Positions 42,896 to 52,065 of a stretch of DNA of 64,000 bases are shown here, piece by piece. Location: assembly GCF_003572205.1 (NCBI RefSeq), contig NZ_QXNY01000010.1, positions 62,001 to 126,000 of the forward strand. Reading direction: 5' to 3'. Under the pieces are notes generated by a model that ran no database searches, was not told the origin of the DNA, and saw only the letters and a program-made list of their open reading frames with translations. The stretch is from Algihabitans albus. GTDB lineage: Bacteria > Pseudomonadota > Alphaproteobacteria > Kiloniellales > DSM-21159. Position 1 is the stretch's first letter. Every line of letters begins with the position of its first letter. A program made the translations under genes and the position numbers.

Positions 42896-43999
42896 ATGCA
42901 GCGCCGTAAGTTTTTGAAGGGCGCCGGGGTCGCCGGTGTTGCCGCTGTGGGCGCAGCGGCGGGTGCGTTCCCCACGCCTGCGATCTCGCAGGATATGCGC
43001 GAACTGCGCATGGTCACGACCTGGCCGAAGAACTTTCCCGGCTTAGGTACGGGCGCCCAGCGCCTGGCCGACCGGATCACGGCCACCACGGACGGACGGA
43101 TCACGGTAAAGCTCTTCGCGGCCGGTGAACTGGTCCCGCCCTTCGAGTCCTTTGACGCGGTCTCCGAAGGCACGGCCGACCTCTTCCACGGTGCCTCTTA
43201 CTATTGGCAGGGCAAGTCGAAAGGCTTCAACTTCTTCACCGCCGTGCCGATGGGCCTGACCTACACGGAAATGAACGCTTGGCTTTACCACGCCGGCGGT
43301 CACGACCTCTGGGTGGAACTGGCCAGCGACTTCAACCTGATGCCCTTCCCGGCCGGCTCCACCGGTTCTCAGATGGGCGGCTGGTTCCGTCAGGAAGTCA
43401 ATTCGGTCGAGGACTTCAACGGTCTGAAGTTCCGCATGCCGGGTGCCGGTGGCGAGGTGTTGCGCCAGCTCGGCGCCGCCGTCGTCAACCTGCCGGGCGG
43501 TGAGATCTTCCCGGCCCTGCAGTCCGGCGCGATCGACGCGACGGAGTGGGTCGGCCCCTGGAACGACCTGGCGTTCGGCTTCTACCGGGTCGCCAGCTAT
43601 TACTACTATCCGGGCTTCCACGAGCCGGGCTCGACGCTGGAGTGCACCTTCAACCTCGACGTCTGGAACTCCTTCTCGGAGAGCGATCAGGCGCTCATCG
43701 CCGCCTGTTGCGCCGCCGAGAACGACATCATGATGGCCGAGTTCAACGCACGGAACGGCGACGCTCTCAGCACCTTGGTGACCGAGCACGGCGTCAACCT
43801 GCGCCAGTTCAATCAGGATATCTTCGACGCCTTCGCAGCGGCCTCGGTCGATGTCCTGGCCGACATGGCGGCGGAGTCCGGTATGGTCGACCGGATCTAC
43901 ACCTCCTATACGGACTTCAAGCAGAAGGCGATGGACTGGACGGCCCTGTCCGACCAGAGCTATGCCGATATGCGCCGGATCGCGACTGAAAACCTCTAA
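42896..43999 (+). CDS. TRAP transporter solute receptor (DctP/TakP type)
   Basis: A 367-residue periplasmic receptor. The Tat-type start MQRRKFLKGAGVAGVAAVGA is followed by a mature N-terminus around ISQDMRELRMVTTWPKNFPG. RMPGAGGEVLRQLGAAVVNLPGGE and GAIDATEWVGPWNDLAFGFY resemble receptors such as TakP that bind 2-oxoacids with a metal ion. GGAGGAG precedes the ATG at 8-nt spacing. A strong terminator separates it from the membrane subunits, so the receptor can be made in excess. The ligand is inferred, not shown. Confidence 0.93.
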   Translation: MQRRKFLKGAGVAGVAAVGAAAGAFPTPAISQDMRELRMVTTWPKNFPGLGTGAQRLADRITATTDGRITVKLFAAGELVPPFESFDAVSEGTADLFHGASYYWQGKSKGFNFFTAVPMGLTYTEMNAWLYHAGGHDLWVELASDFNLMPFPAGSTGSQMGGWFRQEVNSVEDFNGLKFRMPGAGGEVLRQLGAAVVNLPGGEIFPALQSGAIDATEWVGPWNDLAFGFYRVASYYYYPGFHEPGSTLECTFNLDVWNSFSESDQALIAACCAAENDIMMAEFNARNGDALSTLVTEHGVNLRQFNQDIFDAFAAASVDVLADMAAESGMVDRIYTSYTDFKQKAMDWTALSDQSYADMRRIATENL

Positions 44000-44025
44000 G
44001 CTTTACCGGAGCTTCGATTTCAGGC

Positions 44026-44064
44026 GGCCCGCTCTCCTCCGGAGGGCGGGCCATTCTGTTTTTT
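44026..44064 (+). terminator. Rho-independent terminator/attenuator within the TRAP gene cluster
   Basis: ggcccgc/gcgggcc closes a stem with inner cctccggagg pairing, followed by a T-rich tail ending in six T. It sits between the receptor gene and the dctQ-dctM pair, so it would limit read-through to the membrane subunits. Confidence 0.88.
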
Positions 44065-44248
44065 CGTCACATAAGGCGGCGGTTTCAGCTATACAGACGC
44101 CGCTTCACATCCGAGACGGGATAAAACCCGCAAGAATAAAGTCAGAAGCGAGACAAGTTTGGGGGTGGCGGGCTGAGGCGTTGCGGCGTCACGGTCAGTC
44201 GGCGAGTCTCGCACAGAGAATAAAGTACAGGGAACGTTGGGACTCGAC

Positions 44249-45463
44249 ATGTCGGTTTCAGCCCAAAGCGGGTCCGGCAGCGCCGCGACCCGGCCGCCGG
44301 TCCTATCGGCAGCGGCGCTCATCCTGCTGTTCTTTCTGCCGTGGGTGCAGTGGACGATCGCAGGCGAGGAGCGAAGACTCGCCGGTTACGAGGTCTTGAT
44401 CGAAGGCTTCCGAGCCCCGGCACTCAGCCGCGAGGTCGCCGAAGCTGCCATAGCCAGACAGGAGGCCGCGCTCGCCGAAGCGATCGAGCGGGCGCAGGAA
44501 CGCGCCGACGAAGCACGTGCCGAAGCGGACGAGGCCGAGGCCGAAGCAGCCGCCGATGCCGGCGACGAGCGTCTTCGAAGCCGTGCCGAACGCCGCGTCA
44601 GCAGTGCCGAACGGGCCGAAGAGCGGATCGCCGCTGCCGAACTCCAACTAGAGAGCTACCGGCAGACCGACCACCAGCTCTGGACGCACAGCCTGTTCCT
44701 TATCTATCCGCTGCTGCTGTTGCTGCTGCCCATCGGCGCCCTCGGCGCCGTGATACTTGGAGTCATGGGGCGGTCCAGCGAGCTTTTCGCGCTCGCCGCC
44801 GCCGCCGGCGGAGTCTGGGCGCTGATGGCGCCGCATCTCTGGTTCGGCATGGGCGTCGTCTTCGGACTGACGCCCTTCGGTATCCTCGTTTTTCTCATCA
44901 GCCTCGCCTTGATCCCGGCCGCCCTCGGCCTGGAGCGCACGGCCGAGGCGATCGACCGGGTCAACTATCATATCGGCACCACCGTCGCCTGGCTGGCGCT
45001 TTTCATGGTGCTGGTTCAGTTCGCTCTGGTGCTGATGCGCTACATCTTCGGCATCGGTTCGATCATGACCCAAGAGTCGCTGATCTACGCCCACGGCGCG
45101 CTTTTCATGATTGCCGCCGGCTATACCCTGCTGGTCGGCGGCCATGTCCGCGTGGACATCTTCTATCGCGAGGCGGAGCCGCGAAAAAAGGCCTGGGTCG
45201 ATCTGCTCGGCGTGACGTTCCTGCTGATCCCCGTGTGCCTGCTGATCTGGCGCTATTCCCTGCCCTACGTCCTCAGTTCCTGGGCCGTGCTCGAAGGCTC
45301 GCGGGAAACCAGCGGCATTCAGGGCGTCTACCTGCTGAAGACCTGCATTCTGGTGTTCGTCGTGCTGATGATTCTTCAAGGTCTCTCCCTCGCCTTCCGG
45401 TCCATCCTGGTGCTCGCCGGTCTCCGCAAGACGGCAGGCACCGCCACGGCCGGAGGGCACTGA
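44249..45463 (+). CDS. TRAP transporter small permease (DctQ) with N-terminal membrane/coiled-coil extension
   Basis: A 404-residue protein, about twice the usual DctQ length. Residues ~235-400 are the four-helix DctQ domain (FGIGSIMTQESLIYAHGALF; GGHVRVDIFYREAEPRKKAW). The N-terminal ~230 residues are extra: a membrane helix at ~18-38, an Ala/Glu/Arg heptad-like coiled coil at ~57-138 and two or three further helices at ~147-228. The ATG at 44249 is preferred to an in-frame TTG at 44237. Both parts lie in one continuous frame with even codon use, so this is a real fusion. It forms the transporter with DctM 3 bp downstream. Confidence 0.88.
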   Translation: MSVSAQSGSGSAATRPPVLSAAALILLFFLPWVQWTIAGEERRLAGYEVLIEGFRAPALSREVAEAAIARQEAALAEAIERAQERADEARAEADEAEAEAAADAGDERLRSRAERRVSSAERAEERIAAAELQLESYRQTDHQLWTHSLFLIYPLLLLLLPIGALGAVILGVMGRSSELFALAAAAGGVWALMAPHLWFGMGVVFGLTPFGILVFLISLALIPAALGLERTAEAIDRVNYHIGTTVAWLALFMVLVQFALVLMRYIFGIGSIMTQESLIYAHGALFMIAAGYTLLVGGHVRVDIFYREAEPRKKAWVDLLGVTFLLIPVCLLIWRYSLPYVLSSWAVLEGSRETSGIQGVYLLKTCILVFVVLMILQGLSLAFRSILVLAGLRKTAGTATAGGH

Positions 45464-45466
45464 CCG

Positions 45467-47044
45467 ATGGCAGAAATCCTCGATCTCCTGATGTTCATCA
45501 CCGTCTGCGCGGTGCTGCTGTCGGGTTTTCCCGTTGCCTTCACGCTGGCCGGTACGGCGCTGATCTTCGGCATGCTGGGCTTCGCCTTCGGGGTCTTCGA
45601 GCCGAACACCTTCTTCGGTGCGATGCCCCAGCGCATCTTCGGCGTGATGACCAACGAGGTGCTGATCGCCGTCCCGCTCTTCGTCTTCATGGGCGTTATG
45701 CTGGAGCGCTCCAAGGTCGCCGAAGAGCTGCTCGAGAACATGGGCCGGCTGTTCGGGACCCTGCGCGGCGGTCTCGGCATCTCCGTGTCGGTGGTCGGCA
45801 TGCTGCTCGCCGCCTCGACCGGCATCGTGGGCGCGACGGTCGTCACCATGGGCCTGCTGAGCCTGCCCACCATGCTGCGCAACGGCTACGATCCGAAGCT
45901 CGCCTGCGGCTCCATCTGTGCGGCCGGGACGCTTGGTCAGATCATCCCGCCCTCCATCGTGCTGGTGCTGCTGGGCGACGTGATCTCCAACGCCTATCAG
46001 CAAACCCAGCTTTCGATGGGCAACTTCTCGCCCGAGACCGTTTCGGTCGGCGACCTCTTCGCCGGCGCCCTGCTGCCGGGCCTGATGCTGGTCGGACTCT
46101 ACATCTCCTATCAGTTCGTCAAGGCGCTGATCGATCCGGAGTCGTCTCCGGCGCTACCCTACGACGAGCGCCGGCGGGACATGAGCCAGGGTCAGATTCT
46201 GGCCCGGGTCCTGCACGCCCTGCTGCCGCCGGTCATCCTGATCATCGCCGTGCTCGGCTCGATCCTGGCCGGTATCGCCAGCCCTACGGAAGCAGCCGGC
46301 GTCGGTGCCGTCGGCGCTCTGATGCTGGCCGGCCTGCGTCTGGACGAGAAGCGCGGCCTAGCGATCTACCTGTCGGGGGCCTGCCTGATCGCCTTGCTGG
46401 TGCTGACGGGCTATGCCGATCTGCGGGTCACGCGGCAAGTGATCCCCACTCAGGACCTGGTGCTGATCGGCCTCGCCGTCCTACTGACCCTCGGGCTCGC
46501 CTATGGAGTGGTCGTCAGCCTGCTGCGGGTTCTGCGCAACGGCGTGTTGCGCGACGTGATGCGAGGTACCACGCAGGTCTCCGCCATGGTCTTCGTGATC
46601 CTGATCGGTGCCGCGCTCTTCAGCCTCGTCTTCCGTGGCCTGGGCGGCGAGGAGATGGTGCACGAGTTCCTGACCGGGATGCCCGGCGGTGTCTGGGGCG
46701 CCATCGCCACGGTGATGGTCGTCATGTTCATTATGGGCTTCTTCCTCGACTTCATCGAGATCACCTTCGTCGTGGTCCCGATCGTCGCGCCGGTACTATT
46801 CATCTTCGGCGTCGATCCCGTCTGGCTCGGCGTGCTGATCGCGGTAAACCTGCAGACTTCCTTCCTGACGCCGCCCTTCGGCTTCGCGCTCTTCTATCTG
46901 CGCGGCGTCGCGCCGCCCGAGATCCAGACCATGGAGATCTATCGGGGCGTGATTCCCTTCGTGATGATCCAGATCGTCGCGCTCTTCATCCTCGCCAGCT
47001 TCCCGGGCCTGGCCACCTGGTTCCCGAGCGTGGTCTTCGGATAG
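45467..47044 (+). CDS. TRAP transporter large permease (DctM)
   Basis: A 525-residue permease subunit with about 14 hydrophobic segments. Conserved blocks are SGFPVAFTLAGTALIFGMLG, AVPLFVFMGVMLERS, CAAGTLGQIIPPSIVLVLLG and LQTSFLTPPFGFALFYLRGV. It catalyses sodium-coupled uptake of the ligand delivered by the receptor. A central extra stretch of about 70 residues (ARRRD-like loop and helices around 290-350) makes it longer than the ~430-residue norm and may match the enlarged DctQ partner. The start follows the dctQ stop by 3 bp. Confidence 0.93.
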   Translation: MAEILDLLMFITVCAVLLSGFPVAFTLAGTALIFGMLGFAFGVFEPNTFFGAMPQRIFGVMTNEVLIAVPLFVFMGVMLERSKVAEELLENMGRLFGTLRGGLGISVSVVGMLLAASTGIVGATVVTMGLLSLPTMLRNGYDPKLACGSICAAGTLGQIIPPSIVLVLLGDVISNAYQQTQLSMGNFSPETVSVGDLFAGALLPGLMLVGLYISYQFVKALIDPESSPALPYDERRRDMSQGQILARVLHALLPPVILIIAVLGSILAGIASPTEAAGVGAVGALMLAGLRLDEKRGLAIYLSGACLIALLVLTGYADLRVTRQVIPTQDLVLIGLAVLLTLGLAYGVVVSLLRVLRNGVLRDVMRGTTQVSAMVFVILIGAALFSLVFRGLGGEEMVHEFLTGMPGGVWGAIATVMVVMFIMGFFLDFIEITFVVVPIVAPVLFIFGVDPVWLGVLIAVNLQTSFLTPPFGFALFYLRGVAPPEIQTMEIYRGVIPFVMIQIVALFILASFPGLATWFPSVVFG

Positions 47045-47092
47045 CAGGCCGAGCCGGGTCGCCGTCCAACAGACCGTAACGCGGCGGATGTC

Positions 47093-49333
47093 TCAGTCGA
47101 AGCGACCGTGTTTCGGGAAGCCGCTGGGCGGCAGGCGGCCGGCCTGGGCGCGCTTGCCGAGAAACTCGCGCAGATCGAAGGTGCGGCTGCGTTCCGGACC
47201 CAGGCGGACCTCCAGCCCCTCCTCCAGGCGGAAGGCTTTGGCGTCCTTGAGCCCGCCGTCGCGGTATTTCTGCAGGGTCACGCCGCGCCCGCGCGTCATC
47301 TCCGGCAGTTCGGTCAGCGGAAAGGCCAGCAGCTTGCGGTTTTCACCGATCACGGCCAAATGGTCGGCCCCCTCCGGCAGTGGGCGCAGCACCTGCGCCT
47401 CGGCGCCTTCGCCCAGATTCAGAAGCTGCTTGCCGTTCTTGGTCTGAGCGACCAGTTCGTCTTCCGGCACGACGAACCCACGCCCGTCGGAGGCGGCCAC
47501 CAACAGCTTGCGTCCCGGCTTGTGCACCAGAACCGCGAGCAGGTCCTGATCGTTGGGCAGGTCGATCATCAGACGCAGCGGTTCGCCGAAGCCCCGCCCA
47601 CCCGGTAGCTTGTCGGCACCGAGCGTGTAGATGCGGCCGTTGGTGGCGAAGACCAGCAGCTTGTCGGTGGTCTGGCAGGGGACGGCGTAACGCGCCTTGT
47701 CGCCTTCCTTGTACTTGGCATCGGCGGCGGCCGTCCCGTGCCCCTTCATGGCGCGGATCCAACCCTTGGCCGAGAGCAGCACCGTCACGGGTTCGCGCTC
47801 GATCACCGCCTCCAGCGGCATCACGACGGCCATCGGCGGCTCGGCGATGTCGGTGCGGCGGCGCCCCAGCTCGGTATCGGGCGCGAACTCCTTCTTGAGG
47901 TCCTTGAACTCCCGCTCCAGCAGCTTGAAGCGCCGCGGCTCGTCCTCCAGGAGGGCGTTCAGGTCAGCCTGTTCCTCAGCGAGTTGCGCATGCTCCTTGC
48001 GGATCTCCATCTCTTCCAGCTTGCGCAGGGCGCGCAGCCGCATGTTGAGGATCGCCTCGGCCTGGTCCTCGTTCAGCTCGAAGCGTCGGATCAGCGCCGC
48101 CTTGGGCTCGTCCTCCTCGCGGATGATGCGGATCACCTCGTCCAGATTGAGGTAGGCGACCAGATAGCCCGCCAGCACGTCCAGGCGCTTGGCGATGCGC
48201 TCCAGCCGATGCCGGCTGCGGCGCTGCAGCACCTCGTGGCGATGGTCGATGTAGGCCTGCAAGGCCTCGCGCAGGGACAGCACGCGCGGCGTCTGATCGC
48301 CGTCGAGAACATTCAGGTTCAGCGGAACCCGCACCTCCAGATCGGTCTGGCGGAACAGGGACTCCATCAAGACCTCGGGTTCGACGTTGCGACTGCGCGG
48401 CTCCAGCACCAGGCGCACGTCCTCGGTCGACTCGTCGCGGATATCGGCCAGCATCACCAGCTTCTTCTGATTCAGCAGTTCGGCGACCCGCTCGATCAGC
48501 TTCGCCTTGCCGACCTGATAGGGGATCTCCGTCACCACGACCTGATAGGTGCCGCCCTTCTGGCGCTCGACCTCCCAACGGGCGCGCAGACGGAAGCTGC
48601 CGCGGCCGGTTCGGTAGGCCTCGACGATGGACTCGCGCGGCTCGACCAGCAGGCCGCCGGTCGGAAAGTCGGGCCCCTGCACCTTTTCCACCAGGGTTTC
48701 GACGCCGGCCCCCGGATGCCGAACCAGATGAATCAGGGCATCGGCCAGTTCCGACACGTTGTGCGGCGGGATCGAGGTGGCCATGCCGACGGCGATGCCC
48801 TGGGCCCCGTTCGCCAGCAGGTTGGGGAAGTTGGCCGGCAGCACCACCGGCTCCTGCGCTTCACCGTCGTAGGTGGCGCGGAAGTCGACCGCCGCCTCGT
48901 CGATGCCCTCGAGCAGCCGGGCCGCGACCGCCGTCAGCCGCGCCTCGGTGTATCGCATGGCCGCCGCGTTATCGCCATCGATGTTGCCGAAGTTGCCCTG
49001 CCCGTCAATCAGCGGATAGCGCAGCGCGAAGTCCTGGGCGAGCCGCACCAGGGCGTCATAAATCGACTGGTCGCCGTGCGGGTGATACTTGCCGATCACG
49101 TCGCCGACCACGCGCGCCGACTTCTTGAAGGGGGTGTCGGGGTTCAGCCGCAGCTCGCGCATGGCGTAGAGCAAGCGGCGGTGCACCGGCTTCAGGCCGT
49201 CGCGCACGTCGGGCAGCGAGCGGCTCATGATGGTCGAGAGCGCGTAGGCCAGATAGCGCTCGCTGAGCGCCTCGACCAGGCGCACTTCGCGCACCTCGCC
49301 GGACTCGGCGGTGGACTGGGGGGGCATCGGCAA
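47093..49333 (-). CDS. parC: DNA topoisomerase IV subunit A
   Basis: A 746-residue type IIA topoisomerase subunit that decatenates sister chromosomes with ParE. The catalytic Tyr128 is in [11 protein letters not shown]. The quinolone-pocket segment reads [17 protein letters not shown], with Gln89 and Asp93 where E. coli ParC has Ser80 and Glu84. The winged-helix/tower domain is complete, and the C-terminal beta-pinwheel ([11 protein letters not shown] ... [13 protein letters not shown]) is present but shorter than in GyrA, supporting ParC. The GAGG upstream of ATG 49333 supports this start. Confidence 0.95.
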   Translation of the reverse strand: MPMPPQSTAESGEVREVRLVEALSERYLAYALSTIMSRSLPDVRDGLKPVHRRLLYAMRELRLNPDTPFKKSARVVGDVIGKYHPHGDQSIYDALVRLAQDFALRYPLIDGQGNFGNIDGDNAAAMRYTEARLTAVAARLLEGIDEAAVDFRATYDGEAQEPVVLPANFPNLLANGAQGIAVGMATSIPPHNVSELADALIHLVRHPGAGVETLVEKVQGPDFPTGGLLVEPRESIVEAYRTGRGSFRLRARWEVERQKGGTYQVVVTEIPYQVGKAKLIERVAELLNQKKLVMLADIRDESTEDVRLVLEPRSRNVEPEVLMESLFRQTDLEVRVPLNLNVLDGDQTPRVLSLREALQAYIDHRHEVLQRRSRHRLERIAKRLDVLAGYLVAYLNLDEVIRIIREEDEPKAALIRRFELNEDQAEAILNMRLRALRKLEEMEIRKEHAQLAEEQADLNALLEDEPRRFKLLEREFKDLKKEFAPDTELGRRRTDIAEPPMAVVMPLEAVIEREPVTVLLSAKGWIRAMKGHGTAAADAKYKEGDKARYAVPCQTTDKLLVFATNGRIYTLGADKLPGGRGFGEPLRLMIDLPNDQDLLAVLVHKPGRKLLVAASDGRGFVVPEDELVAQTKNGKQLLNLGEGAEAQVLRPLPEGADHLAVIGENRKLLAFPLTELPEMTRGRGVTLQKYRDGGLKDAKAFRLEEGLEVRLGPERSRTFDLREFLGKRAQAGRLPPSGFPKHGRFD

Positions 49334-49340
49334 CCTCGTG

Positions 49341-49484
49341 TCTAGAGCCTGTTGTGATCCTATGGAACCGCAAGGCGGTTTCCCCGATCAGAAGAAACAG
49401 TCTCCAACTATCTGACTCTGGACCAGACCTCACGCGATCGCCGGAACCGTGGAGTGGTTACGAGTGATCCCTATCCGGTCTAGA
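49341..49484. repeat. ~144-bp dispersed MITE/REP-like element, copy 2
   Basis: Starts tctagagcctgttgtgatc and ends with ggtctaga, matching copy 1 at 6022-6164 in order along the whole length. Its hairpins are ggaaccgc-aa(g)-gcggtttcc (49364-49383, one bulged T) and ggaacc...ggttac (about 49443-49460). Paired positions differ from copy 1 on both sides in several places, so pairing is kept while sequence changes. It lies 7 bp upstream of the parC start, inside the parC promoter/leader region. Confidence 0.75.
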
Positions 49485-49611
49485 CGCTAGTCATCGTAGG
49501 CGCAGGGCGTGTCGACCACAAGATGGAGGACCGAGCGGCAGGCCCTCTAGCGGTGGAAAAGTCCCTCCCAACCGGCGGAGATCGCTTGAGACGGAGCAGT
49601 CCTTCCCGCCC

Positions 49612-51144
<1,533 letters not shown>

Positions 51145-51235
51145 GCCCGCGCCCCGCTGCTGTGAGTCCAACCCATGACAGTCCCGCGACGGGGATAGCA
51201 CCGTCGGCGGAATTTCACCAGCTTCGCTTCCGAAG

Positions 51236-51310
51236 CCTTATCGCAAAGCCAATGTTATATCTGAAGAATTTTTAATAAAAATTTGATATTGCTTTATATT
51301 TTTATTTGGT
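51236..51310. promoter_or_regulatory. AT-rich island between pccB and the ATP12-family gene
   Basis: About 75 bp at roughly 75-80% A+T in an otherwise GC-rich segment. It includes the palindrome aattttt-aat-aaaaatt (51267-51283). It lies upstream of pccB and directly after the ATP12 gene stop. It may supply the pccB promoter with an UP-like element, or be a termination/nucleoid-protein site. Confidence 0.4.
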
Positions 51311-51319
51311 AGGAGCGAT

Positions 51320-52042
51320 TTAAGGGATCGGTTCCACAATACTCCGGTCAGCGCCCAGGAGGTCGACGAAACGGCGGGCCACCGCCAGGTCCGACTTGAC
51401 GCTCGCGCGCCTCTGGGTGGCTTGCGGGTCGTCGCCCCAGCGCTCAAGACAGTAGCTCTCATCGAGTTCGGCCGCCGCGAAGGCCTCCTCCGGCAAAAGG
51501 CGCCGTTCTACGAGCGCCAAGCCGACGACAAGCGAACCGGCCGCCCGGACCGCCGTCGCCAGAGCGGTCAGGACGAAGGGGTCGTAGCGCGAAACGGCCT
51601 CTTGCAAGGCCGCCAGGCTCGAGGCCGGTTGTTGTCGGTACAGGATCCCGGTCGCCAGGACGAGCCGCGCTCCATAGGTACCCTCGGCCCAGTCGAGCAG
51701 CGGCTGCCAGACTGCGGCTTGCCGCTGCACCAAGTCGGCCGGCCGTTCGGCGCGGTAGCAAAGAAGCTCCGTATCCGCGAAGCCGACGAGTTCCTCAACC
51801 ACCTGGGCCGACTGGCTGGCGGCCAGGTCGATGGCCGTGCAGGCGATCTGCGTCAGCGGCATGGAGGCCGGACGGATCCGTTCCTCCTGCGCGCTCCATT
51901 CCTCGGACAGAGCCGCCGCCAGACCCTCGCTCGGCAAGACCAGAAGCGCGGCACCGGGCGTGCGGAGCGGCCGACCGTCGAGCAGGACGCCGAAGCCCTC
52001 CTCCATAGGAGAAGCTTCGGCAGAACTATAAAAACGCTTCAT
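51320..52042 (-). CDS. ATP12-family F1-ATPase assembly chaperone
   Basis: A 240-residue homologue of mitochondrial Atp12, the chaperone that protects the F1 alpha subunit before assembly. MKRFYSSAEASPMEEGFGVLLDGRPLRTP is the family N-terminus, and LLCYRAERPADLVQRQAAVWQPLLDW is the central conserved block. The gene lies next to HAD phosphatase and RluC-type synthase genes as in other alphaproteobacteria, here with an AsmA gene inserted between. Start at ATG 52042; 23 bp after the AsmA stop. Confidence 0.92.
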   Translation of the reverse strand: MKRFYSSAEASPMEEGFGVLLDGRPLRTPGAALLVLPSEGLAAALSEEWSAQEERIRPASMPLTQIACTAIDLAASQSAQVVEELVGFADTELLCYRAERPADLVQRQAAVWQPLLDWAEGTYGARLVLATGILYRQQPASSLAALQEAVSRYDPFVLTALATAVRAAGSLVVGLALVERRLLPEEAFAAAELDESYCLERWGDDPQATQRRASVKSDLAVARRFVDLLGADRSIVEPIP

Positions 52043-52065
52043 AACAGTATGATTTTACGAACTTC

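Noticed and set aside
44341-47079. A 912-codon plus-strand frame across the TRAP permease genes
   Set aside because: It is an out-of-frame reading of dctQ and dctM, dominated by Arg/Pro/Ala/Gly, with no motifs.
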